In this document: positions 21,674 through 31,033 of the stretch, in pieces
Numbering within the stretch: the stretch's first letter is position 1
Layout: each line of letters begins with the position of its first letter
NCBI GenBank assembly: GCA_945910005.1
Contig: OX246747.1
Location: 4,388,670-4,452,669 of the forward strand
Source of the DNA: Isoperla grammatica
Lineage: Eukaryota; Arthropoda; Insecta; Plecoptera; Perlodidae
Length of the DNA stretch: 64,000 bases
Reading direction: 5' to 3'
Translations under genes and position numbers: made by a program
Notes under the pieces: generated by a model
What the model was told of the DNA's origin: nothing
The model's input: the letters and a program-made list of their open reading frames with translations, nothing else
The model's database searches: none

Positions 21674-21742
21674 GTAAGTAGATTCTGCTTCCATTCATAC
21701 AATCAATGGCTAGGGCCTAGCTTTGGCATAGTCTAGCTAAGA

Positions 21743-22118
21743 TTGATTGATTAATGGGGCTAAACGTCTCATTTTTTTGCAACAATGGCTAATCGAGACG
21801 ATGTACTGGTGATAATGAAGATGAGAAAGATGACAAACAATAAAGCCACATCCGAATCAGATCCATTGTACGTCGCGTGGGTCGTCATACGGGAGTCCAG
21901 CAAGGGAGGGCAGGGCCAAGTGGGAGGAGAAATCTTCAATGGGACAGTGGGGGGGAAAGGGGATTGGGGTGTGGACTGCACTTCGTCTGACTTCTCCTCC
22001 TCGACCAGTCCGGCTAGGGTGGCCCTACCAGAAGCATACGCTTCCGCCGGCATAGCTCTCGGGATCAACAAAGCACGCAAACCTGCCCACCACGATAAGG
22101 TGGCAGTCCCTGGGCAGG
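21743..22118 (-). repeat. AATC-SINE copy, head A, long body
   Basis: It runs from gattgattaatggggctaaac to gtccctgggcagg, with the long middle block. A partial head-B copy follows directly at 22119. Confidence 0.88.
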
Positions 22119-22290
22119 GTCGCGTAGGTCGTCATATGGGAGTCCAGCAAGGGAGGGCAGGGCCAAGTGGGAGGAGAAATCTTCAGTGGGACAGTGTGGG
22201 GGGGGGGGAAGGGACAGGGTCCCCTTCCGTCACCACTTACGACTACAGAGTCACTCAGGGTATATTCTTCCCCGGGCCCAGACGGGCCGA
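22119..22290 (-). repeat. AATC-SINE partial copy, head B
   Basis: The body from gtcgcgtaggtcgtcatatg continues to a head-B end, attcttccccgggcccagac. Its 3' part is missing. It abuts the Harbinger fragment starting at 22298. Confidence 0.75.
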
Positions 22291-22297
22291 TTGGTGT

Positions 22298-23264
22298 TGA
22301 AGAGGTTGATGAGCATGTAGAAAGGCCACGGCGAGTTTTTAGGGACAGGATCGATCCTTTAAATTTCGGGACAACGATCTGATGAGAAAATATCGGTTTC
22401 CTCGTCACGTAATCATAGAACTGTGTGACGAGCTCGAGCCAGTGTTGGGCAGGGCTACGGCTCGATCACATACGTTACCAGTCCACACACAGGTGCTAAC
22501 ATCTTTACGATATAAGGCATCAGCTAGCTTCCAAAATGTTTTGGGGAACGTGGCTGGGATAGGCCAGTCTAGCTGCAGCCGTGTCCTAAAAAAATCTTGT
22601 GAATCTATAGTTGCGATGTGTCCACGCAGTATTAGATACCCGCTGGCCAGTGCTAGCCAAATTGCCAGAATTAAGTCAGGTTAGTGCAAGAGAAGACTCA
22701 ATAACAAAATATATAGATCTCTAGTCTACACTTAAGACATGTTCTAGATGTAGGCCTACATGCTTGGTCTAGGTAGGCCCTAGGGCCCTAAAACTAGGCT
22801 AGGGCTCTATGCCTAAAATAGGTTAGGGGCTTAGGTGAAGGCCTAGGCCTACTAGGGTCTAAGGCAAGGCTAGGCTAAATCTTTGTCCAAAAATGCTAGA
22901 TGGTTCAAGGCGTAAACTAGCCTAAATGAAAGACTTCTGCTTACCAATGTACTCAAAACTTGTTATTTAGGTCTAGGTTAGATGCTATAAACTAAGTTAC
23001 CTTTTTTTATATTTTCAGATTACAATGATATGGCAAAGTTCCCTAGCGTTATTGGGTGCATCGACGGCACCTAGGCCTATATATCGGTGAAAGCCCAAGT
23101 GAGGACGAACAAAATTATGTAAATAGGCATGGATAACATTCAATTAATGTTCAGGCCATTTGCGACGCCCAGTTGCGGATTGTAAATGTAGTTGTGCAAT
23201 AGCCTGGTAGCACACACGATCGTTTTATCTGGCGGCTAAGCCATATTAAAGACCGCCTTGATTC
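22298..23264 (+). pseudogene. PIF/Harbinger transposase copy, N-terminal half
   Basis: Exon 1 (to 22679) reads RRVFRDRIDPLNFRDNDLM, KYRFPRHVIIELCDELEP, TSLRYKASASFQNVLGNVAG, ending RIKS at a gttagt donor. Exon 2 (from about 23020, after tttcag) restores the phase: DYNDMAKFPSVIGCIDGT, giving the first catalytic Asp. A TAG follows GCIDGT, and frameshifts then scatter HSINVQAICDAQLRIVNVV and STHDRFIWRLSHIKDRL. An AATC-SINE is inserted at its end with an ~11-bp duplication CCTTGATTCTG. It is 200 bp identical in part to the 9.5-kb scrap. Confidence 0.82.
22742..22875. repeat. TAGGCCTA-rich low-complexity tract
   Basis: The tract lies in the Harbinger intron and is built from taggcc, cctagg and ctaggcct words. 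Similar tracts are at 16466-16520, 26215-26480 and 48028-48180. Confidence 0.7.
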
Positions 23265-23269
23265 TGATT

Positions 23270-23582
23270 GAGAGGATTGATATTTGGGCTTAAACGTCTT
23301 ATATTTTTGCAACTAAGCTAATCAAGACGATGAGTGGGCGATAATGAAGATGAAATAGGGGACTGTTTGGAGGAAAGGGGCAAGTGGGAGGGCGCGTAAG
23401 GAAAGGAGAAAGGGGAGAAAATGGGATTGGGGTGTGGACTGCACTTTGTCTGACTTCTCCCCCTCGACCAGTCCGGCTAGGGTGGCCCTACCAGAAGCAT
23501 ACGCTTCCGCCGGCATAGCTCTCGGGATCAACAAAGCACACAAACCTGCCCACCACGATAAGGTAGCAGTCCCTGGGCAGGC
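23270..23582 (-). repeat. AATC-SINE copy in Harbinger, 11-bp target duplication
   Basis: CCTTGATTCTG occurs before (about 23256-23266) and after (about 23583-23593) the element. Short body variant, head A complete to gtccctgggcagg. Confidence 0.85.
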
Positions 23583-24079
23583 CCTTGATTCTGGCGTGAC
23601 ATCTGGTTGCCTTTAAGGTTCGTTCATTTTTATTATTTAATTTGGAAAAGCTGAGTACATGCTGAGAACAGCATGTATCATCTGTTGGTTACGTATTAAA
23701 TTCTGGCAAATGTGGGCAAAATTCGATATTTAAACAAGTGTGCATTGAGTTGAACAAACCTGCGAACAAAACAAATGTTCGTCATTTGAACAAGTTCTGG
23801 ATAAGAAATACTAAAATGGTCAAACTATGGTGAAACATAAGTTGTCAGTAAAACACCCTATTCGAAATGCAAAATGTGACAATGGCGATGGCTTCACTGA
23901 AATATCCCAGGGACGTTCTAATCGAGAAGTACACTTAAAACAAATGCGTTATGTTGCACTTCGTGAAAAGCACTTAGTGCACTCAGTGAAAATTGTTGTG
24001 ATGAACAAGTAAATCAATTAATTATGTAAAGTGGGAGAAGGTATAATGATAATGTTTCAAATAAATCGATTAGTTGTTT

Positions 24080-24388
24080 GATTGATTGAAATTGGGGCTT
24101 AACGTCTTATATTTTTGCAACTTGGCTAATCAAGACCTGAGTGGGTGATAATGAAGATAAAATTGGGGGCTCTTTGGAGGAAAGGGGCAAGTAGGAGGGC
24201 GCGTGAAGGAAGGAGAAAGGGAGGAAATGGGATTGGGGTGTGAACTGCACTTCGTCTGACTTCTCCTTCTCGACCAGTCCGGCTAGGGTGGCCCTACCAG
24301 AAGCATACGCTTCCGCCGGCATAGCTCTCGGGATCAACAAAGCATGCAAACCTGCCCACCACGATAAGGTTGCAGTCCCTGGGCAGGC
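24080..24388 (-). repeat. AATC-SINE copy, head A, short body
   Basis: It runs from gattgattgaaattggggctt to gtccctgggcagg. The body variant with gggggctctttgg matches the copies at 14.5 and 63.5 kb. It abuts a Harbinger C-terminal fragment. Confidence 0.85.
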
Positions 24389-24389
24389 G

Positions 24390-24775
24390 ATGCTAATTTA
24401 AAAAATATTAGACATAGTAGCCAGCTGGCCTGGATCTACCCATGATACATCAATTTTTAATGGATCTGCCATTAAAGCAAGACTAGAAAATGGTGACATG
24501 GGTGACAGTTTGATAGTTAGTGACGGTGGGTACCCAATTCTCACTTACTTGATATCTTCTTTGCGTGAGCCAGTAGGGATTGCAGAAAATCGGTTTAATG
24601 AGTCACAGATAAGAACACGAAACCCAGTAGAGAGGATGTATGGCGTGTGGAAAAGGAGATTTCCAATTCTATCTCTTGGAATGAGATGTAGTTTGAGTTT
24701 ATTGGGTTTAAGGGCGCTTCAACCAGTAAGGTCATTTTGCGCCACCAAGATGGTGTTTTGCAAGCTAAAGAATTA
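24390..24775 (+). pseudogene. PIF/Harbinger transposase C-terminal fragment
   Basis: The translation reads DIVASWPGSTHDTSIFNGSA, then SDGGYPILTYLISSL, and TRNPVERMYGVWKRRFPILS. The second Asp position lies in SDGGYP (usually GDSGYP), and the Glu is in NPVER. A 58-bp retroposed end (24691-24748) interrupts it after SLGMR. Overlap in alignment with the 22.3-kb copy shows it is a separate insertion. Confidence 0.82.
24691..24748 (-). repeat. Short 3'-end repeat inside Harbinger
   Basis: Same 57-bp family as at 16826 and 21593, without a long A-tail here. A 5-bp agatg on both sides may be the remnant of the target duplication. Confidence 0.7.
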
Positions 24776-24953
24776 AGGAATTATGAAAGTAGTAATTATG
24801 TTTTAATTTTATATGTGTTAAATTTGTTATTTTACATTTAATGTTGGTTGTAATATATTTTTTAAAATTGTTGGAAAAACTGTGTGCGGACAAGAAATTT
24901 TAAAAGTTCATCACTTAAACATATTATCTAGATTAAGATTTGCGGCTAGGGTT

Positions 24954-25850
24954 GCCAACTCTCCCGTATTTCCCGGGAAATACCGTATTTCACACTTATT
25001 TCCCGCTTCCCGTACCAACTCTACACGGGAATCGATTTTCCCATATTTTGAGAATTTGTTATATAAAATACAAAATTTCGTTAACTCCCGCCGCTGCCGC
25101 GTGAACCAGACATTTTCAATAAACTTGCACCACTGTCTCTTAAAAAAGAACTTAAAAACTGTGATCTTTAATCAGCTGTCCGTGTTCTTAAGCTAGAAGG
25201 GCACATTAATTTAGATGAGATGTATGAAGAGTTCTGTTTAAGCAAAGACACTGTAGGGCCTCCTGTCTTCAGTGGAAAAGGGAGAGGTGGTCAATGTTAT
25301 GAAACATTTATTTATTATTATTTGGGCTTAACGTCTCATATTTTTGCAACGAGGCTAATCGAGACAATGAGTGGGTGATATATGAAGATGAAATAGGGAG
25401 TTGTTTGGAGGAAAGGGGTAAGTAGGAGGGCAGGGTGGAAAGGGGAAAGGGGAGGAAAGGGGATTGGGGTGTGGACAGCACTTCGTCTGACTTCTCCTCC
25501 TCGACCAGTTCGGCTAGGGTGGCCCTACCAGAAGCATACGCTTCCGCCGGCATAGTAAATGAAACATGGGTTAATATCTTTAAAGAATGTGGTACACAAA
25601 ATATGCCTAATTTTGTTAAGTTGATTACTTTTGTTTAAACTTTCATGTTGAAAGAGTTTTATCATGAATGGTCAATAAATGGTCAGACAACAGAAATCGA
25701 TGTTTAACCAATTTAATTGAAGCTGAGTTGAAAGTTGTTGTCAATTATTCTCTTTCTTGTCGAGAATTTTATAATTTTGAGAAAAGGATAGAAAAATGCT
25801 GCGTGATGCAAAATCGCTTGACAAATATAAAAAGTAACAACCAAAACATT
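24954..25850 (+). pseudogene. hAT-like transposase remnant, C-terminal region
   Basis: After a CAGGGTTGCCAACT-like start (tagggttgccaactctccc at 24954), the sequence holds DEMYEEFCLSKDTVGPP, then WVNIFKECGTQNMPNFVKL, VERVLS and, after one stop, NKWSDNRNRCLTNLIEAEL. This matches the C-terminal dimerisation region of hAT transposases (usual form SNA-VERVFS-M-KW-D-RNR). A related tgg...ccaaccctat lies at about 26100 and may be the other terminus. An AATC-SINE with a 9-bp duplication interrupts it. The N-terminal catalytic part is gone. Confidence 0.65.
25312..25555 (-). repeat. AATC-SINE in hAT remnant, 9-bp target duplication
   Basis: ATGAAACAT flanks it at 25299-25307 and 25559-25567. The head is truncated at ccgccggcatag, showing variable 5' ends and a constant 3' end, as in target-primed insertion. 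Confidence 0.85.
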
Positions 25851-26214
25851 TAATTCGGTTTACCCAATCAGCCATTCCCGTTTCCACATTAGGCCTAAAC
25901 ATTAATTTCATGAGAAAATATATACCTTTAAAATGAATATTAAATCTCTTAAATTCATTTTCTGGGCTCTATTATAGCACCAAAAATTTTGTTTTGCCAT
26001 TACATACGTTGCATTTACATACGTTAATAAATAAATAAAAATAAAACAAATCAAGTTCACAAAGTTGGTGTGTTTTAGAAGGAGTTTCGAAGCACAATAG
26101 TTGGCCAACCAACCCTATCTTGCAATACTATTTAGAAATAAGTTTCTCAACTTAGATCAGTCATGTACAAAAAAATGATGTGATCATCTTTCCGAGCACC
26201 TAAGCCTAGACCAT

Positions 26215-26480
26215 GTAAAGTGGATGAAAACAAGGTAGGCCAAGCCTACTAGTAGTTTACCCTTTAGTCAACCATACTAGTGGTTTACCCAACCTCTAGT
26301 TGCCTAGGTTCACCCATGGAGGTAAGATCTTAGGTTACAATTTATAGGCCCTACTACCTTTACATGTAAACCACCGAGGTAGGCCTACCTAGGCGTACCC
26401 AATTTGTGTAGGGTATGTCTTATTAGATATTAAAAGTAAAATCAATAACTGCTTTTAGGTAGTAGGCCTACCAGTAGGGC
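26215..26480. repeat. TAGGCC/ACCTAGG-rich tract
   Basis: Dense in aggccta, tacctaggc and accatactagtggt words, some in tandem (tagtttaccctttagtcaacc and agtggtttacccaacc). No coding potential. It is probably intronic or 5' flank of the next Harbinger exon. Confidence 0.55.
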
Positions 26481-26514
26481 CACAGACCATGACACTAATG
26501 TGTCTCTCTTTATA

Positions 26515-26709
26515 AGTTTTCGCGACTTTGTCATTTTTTGCAACGGGCAGTTACCAGAAGGCAATTGCTCAAGCCCATCCAATTGCCATGTCACAGAAGT
26601 TGGTGATCAGGGCAATTCAGCAGGTCACAACAGCCATCTGTAATTTGATGTTACAAACGTCAATTACATTTTCAACGACAAGAATTGAACAAGCTGCAGT
26701 AAAAGCAAG
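26515..26709 (+). pseudogene. PIF/Harbinger transposase exon
   Basis: FFATGSYQKAIAQAHPIAMS, then QKLVIRAIQQVTTAICNLM and FSTTRIEQAAVKAR|gtatgt. The donor sits at the same place as that of the 19460-19620 exon (ending KAR). It is an isolated exon of a further Harbinger copy. The neighbouring exons are not seen. Confidence 0.75.
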
Positions 26710-27115
26710 GTATGTTTTTTTAGGCATATTGACCTAGACGTTAAAAGTAAATAATATCTCTAATAACATAATTTCTAAACAAGAATTCATTTGACTTTTT
26801 AACTTGTAACCTCAATTACTACATTTGCACTTTTACTCAATATAAATACCCATCTCTTCATCAGATGACAAAAGTGGGTGCTATGGGCTGGGTTGAAGGA
26901 AATTCAATAAAAACTTAAAATTAAGAAAGTATCTTTAAAATTGTGTAGGCCTACCTCTTTTTCCATGCCCAAGTGCATCTGTACTAGTACGTTCATTCGT
27001 GTTGTGTTCCTCAGCTCTTTTCTATATATGTAGGCTCAAGGTATTAATCACATAATATAGCATTTTGGTCTTCCAGGGAAATTGACGATACGTTTAGTTC
27101 ACAAATAAAACATGA

Positions 27116-27408
27116 TTGATTGATATTTGGGCTTAACGTCTCATATTTTTGCAACGAGGCTAATCGAGACAATGAGTGGGTGATATATGAAGATAAAATA
27201 GGGGGCCGTTTGGAGGAAAGGGGCCAATAGGAGGGCGGGGGTGGAAAGGAGAAGGTGGAGGAAAGGGGCTTGGGGTGTGGACTGCACATCGTCTGACTTC
27301 TTCTCCTCGACCAGTCCGGCTTGGGTGGCCCTACCAGAAGCATACGCTTCCGCCGGCATAGCTCTAGGAATCATTAAAGCACGCAAACCCGCCCACCGCG
27401 ATAAGGTA
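27116..27408 (-). repeat. AATC-SINE, head A cut at TAAGGTA by R2
   Basis: It starts ttgattgatatttgggctta and runs to ccgcgataaggta. The last ~16 bp of the usual head (gcagtccctgggcagg) are missing. At the break, 28S rDNA and an R2 5' end follow. The break lies exactly at the SINE's TAAGG|TAGC word. Confidence 0.88.
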
Positions 27409-27430
27409 GGGAGTAACTATGACTCTCTTA
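27409..27430 (+). rRNA. 22-bp 28S rDNA fragment, upstream side of the R2 site
   Basis: The bases gggagtaactatgactc plus tctta are the highly conserved 28S sequence that ends just before AAGG^TAGCC, the R2 insertion point. They directly precede the R2 coding region. Only 22 bp are present, so this is not an rRNA gene but a leader carried with the element. Confidence 0.9.
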
Positions 27431-29303
27431 ATTATAATGGATAGTACACCTATCAGCGTAGCCTCGGAGTCACCTGGCCACGGTGGTCAGGTGGCCGCTG
27501 GCGGGGTTCCCGACCCGTCCAGTGTAGTCAGGGAATTAACTGACGGGCGACCTAGGCATGTTTTTGGTAATTCTTCGGTTCTTGACTCGGTTGACCAGGG
27601 TACGTCTGCCCCTGCATCTTTATCTGGTAACGTAGCTTCTGGTTCAGGTTCTGTTGTGAGCGGGGGGGGGGCGCTTAGCAGTAGTGGTTCTCTTGGGTTA
27701 CCTCGGAATCACATTCTCGTACCGTTCGTTCCTAGAAAATGCGGTTTCGTAGGCCCGAAAAGCGTAGGCAAAACGGTTTCTTGTCCGCACTGGTTTATCA
27801 AACCTAAAGAGCTGGGGGAGCACTTGGTTGCAAAACACTTTCTCACCCCTGTGTGGGTGTGCGCCAAGTGCTCCAACCCCAAGACCACGGTACATGGTGC
27901 TTAAGTTCATTTCAAAACATGTAAAGGACCTTCTGTCCCGGTGGTAACTTCATTCCCTTGCTTACTTTGCGATCCTGTCAAATATTTCGCGAACTTAAAG
28001 GGTAGGTCTCAGCATGAGCGTCACGCACATATTGCGGAACGCATGGTGGCTAGGTCAGCGGTCAGTCCCACTGTTCCTCGGGAGCGGGTCCGGTCTGTCT
28101 GGTCAGCAGACGAGATTGACTCGGTCAATATTAATCAAACCATTGCTCAATGTCTCACCTCTAAAACGGCTAAACAGATCTCTGACAAGCGTCGTGATTT
28201 CATTCGCGTTGTGGAGCGTACTAACAGGGACCCTTTTGGTCGTCCTGTGATAGGTTCAGTGCCTGGGAGTAGGACGGGTCTCCGTTCTCGGTTTACGTCG
28301 GGTACTCAGAGCGTAGGTGCGGGTGCGGGTTCTAGTAGTAGTAGTCGCTTGTCTGTAACACCCACCTTGGCTCAACCGAGTGGTTCGGGTGCTCCATCCA
28401 CTACGGTGGGGGAGCTCCGGGCCCTTGGGGATGCCTCTCGCGCAGTTTGCGCACAGGCCGGTGCTCTATTAGATAGTATGGCAGGTTCGCATATCATTGC
28501 AACTCGTAGTGGGGGTAGCTCTCCTCCCCCATTGGTTGAAGGGTTGGGGGTTGTAATTTCGGGTGAGTTACGGGATGAGGTTTTCGAGTCTGATTTGCCG
28601 TCTGTTTCCATCCCCACTTCTGAGGGGGGCTCCGACTCTCCCCCTTTGCCTACACCTGGCAGTCTCCCTACCTTGAGTTCACCCCGTTCCAATGAACCTC
28701 TTTCCAACGTAAAGGTGCATTCCCACTCACCTATCACCGCTTCACTTCGTGATTCTATTCCAATTGTGTCTCCACCTGCTGTAAGTGGGTCCGTTCTGCC
28801 TGGTTCGGCACCCGGTCCCACTTCCAGTATGGTCTTCCCGAATTTGGTCTCTAATGGTATGGTCTCTAATCGGTCAGTCATTGGTAGCCGGTCACCCCTC
28901 ACTTGATTTTTGGGGGGGGAACCTGGTTCGCCTCTTAGGATGTTGCCCTCTAGCGCTTCTAACGCACTTCTTGCGCCACCTTTCCCGCCGAATAAGCTAC
29001 TTGTGACTTCTGCGGGGGAGGGGGAGGCTTCATCCCTACCTTTTGACACCGGTTCCCTGGATGTGTCACTTGATGGCGTTCTCGGCCACAGGGATTCTTC
29101 GTCCCTTGACCAGTTATCTGGTTCACTATTTCGGTCAATCCCCCGTCTTTGCTCCTCGGCACCTTGGTTATTGACACCTTTACCCCTAATGGCGGACACT
29201 TGCCTGGGGTCGCTGTGTCACGTTCGGTGGAGGTGCAAACTGAGTGCCCTACTGTGGCCTCAGTAGATGTTAGTAGGGAGAAAATAGCGGTTCTGGCACA
29301 GTA
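27431..29303 (+). pseudogene. R2 retrotransposon, 5' half (zinc fingers and Myb)
   Basis: An ATG at 27437 (or 27419, inside the 28S leader) opens a frame with in-frame stops at 27902 and 28904 and a frame slip near 29180. N-terminal zinc-finger candidates: SCPHWFIKPKELGEHLVAKH, CAKCSNPK with a following HFKTC, and FPCLLCD ... HERHAH. A Myb-like helix region follows (VRSVWSADEIDSVNINQTIA, then KTAKQISDKRRDF). These domains recognise the 28S target in R2. Then comes a very long Ser/Pro/Gly-rich linker of about 350 codons, and the sequence breaks before any RT motif. The 5'UTR is only about 6 nt, unusually short for R2. Confidence 0.85.
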
Positions 29304-29600
29304 AATGGGAGGATATGACCTTGAATCTTTGATCCCCACTCCGTAAGCTACTTAGCACAGGTGTCGGTACTGGCACAGTATATGACCTTGAATCTTTGAT
29401 CCACGCTTCGTAACCTACTTAGCACAGGTAGCGGTTCTGGCACAGTATATGACCATGAATCTTTGATCCCCACTCCGTAAGCTACTTAGCACAGGTGTCG
29501 GTACTGGCACAGTATATGGGAGGATATGACCTTTGACCTTTGATCCCCACGACGTAACCTACTAAGCACAGGCGACGGTTCTGGCACAGTATATGGGAGT
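29291..29600. repeat. Tandem array, 67/77-bp unit, at the R2 break
   Basis: Copies start at the word ctggcacagta near 29293, 29370, 29437, 29504 and 29581. The 77-bp units hold an extra gggaggatat. Each unit carries gaatctttgatccccac and tacttagcacaggt. The array begins exactly where R2 homology ends. Confidence 0.9.
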
Positions 29601-29609
29601 ATATGACTG

Positions 29610-30880
29610 TTCCCAGACACCATGTAGACGTAACTGTGAAGAAAATTACACTCAAGTTTGAAGATACTTTCAAAGACAAGACAACAAATCTAGTAATCTT
29701 GCAGCCAGTTCCGCATAGCTTCACAGTTGATTGGTCAAGTTCAGGAGCGTGTTTGTCTGGTTCCCCGACACTGTGTAGGAGATGCTTACGAAAACCTGAC
29801 GACCTTGCAGCTGGCGCATACCAACATAGCGAGTACGGGAGGTGTACTGCAAAATCGTTACATCTAAAAGACTATTCACGCACAAACCAATCAGGGCTTA
29901 GGTTCGAATCTTACATAAAACAAGATGATTCGCTTAAACTCGATAACCTTGTAACCATCACTGTACATTTTACAGCTCACGATTAAAACTTACTTCATGC
30001 GGACAATCGAAGTCATAAATACACTGATTGTGTAACCATAAAAATTAATATTAAAAAAAAAAAAAAATGAAAGTAATTACAAATAGATTATAAAACGAGC
30101 TGCTAGTAGAACAAAGATTGTCGTACATGAGTTGAACCTGTGTGCATGTACTGATCAAGAGTGTGTTTGGTTGGTTCTCACCCGTTTTGTTGGGTGTGGC
30201 GCAACTAGACGTAAACATCATATTATTCTTCTCGCCAAGACATCGAACCCGACGACCTTGTAGATAGTTCCATGCAAGCACGGTAAATGTATTGCATCTC
30301 AGAAATAGAACGGATAAAAAACACACACGCAGATTCACAAGCCAAAGGTTTGAGTCTTATATAAAACAAGATGTTATGCTTACAAACTCAATAACCTTGA
30401 CAACCATTGCTCTACATTTTACAGCTCACGAAGGAAACTTGTGTAGAGGTATTGGAGCATGCGAACAAACGAAGTCACAAATAAAAAGACAATAACATAA
30501 ATTTAACTTCAACATCACACAAAAAAATAAAAAAATATATAAATAAAGTGTTAAACTAAATACGTAACCAAGTATCCACAAAAAAAAAGAAAAAAAAAAT
30601 TAATGTACAGGAAAAAAAAAGATAGTAAAATGAGTATTGAAGCATGCGAACAAACGAAGTCACAAATAAACAGAGAATAACATAATTTTAACTTCAACAT
30701 CACAAAAAAAAAAATATTTATATAAAGTGATAAACTAAATACGTAACCAAGTATCCACCAAAAATAAAAAGAAAAAAAAATTAATGTACAGAAAAAAAAA
30801 TAGTAAAATGAGTATTGAAGCATGCGAACAAACGAAGTCACAAATAAACAGACAATAACACAAATTTAACTTCAACATCA

Positions 30881-30913
<33 letters not shown>

Positions 30914-31033
30914 ATAATAATAATAATAAAAAAAATATATATGTAGTGTTAAACTAAATACGTAACCAAGTATCCACCAAAAGTAAAAGAAAGAAAAAAA
31001 AATAATGTACAGAAAAAAAAATAGTAAAATGAG
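29610..31033. repeat. Nested tandem duplications
   Basis: An older ~430-bp unit is repeated with divergence (compare 29870-30010 with 30310-30450: both hold cataaaacaagatg and cattttacagctcacg). Its right end is then expanded as three units of about 180-215 bp starting at attg(g/a)agcatgcgaac at 30451, 30636 and 30814, with A-rich runs. A 127-codon open frame at 29603-29986 matches nothing I know. Confidence 0.75.

Noticed and set aside
24080..24388. AATC repeat as a DNA-transposon MITE
   Set aside because: Ends are not inverted repeats, 5' ends vary while the 3' end is constant, and target duplications vary between 9 and 17 bp, so retroposition fits better.
28372..29199. 275-codon open frame on the minus strand
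   Set aside because: It lies opposite the R2 Ser/Pro/Gly-rich linker, and antisense of such GC-rich coding DNA often stays open. No domain is visible.
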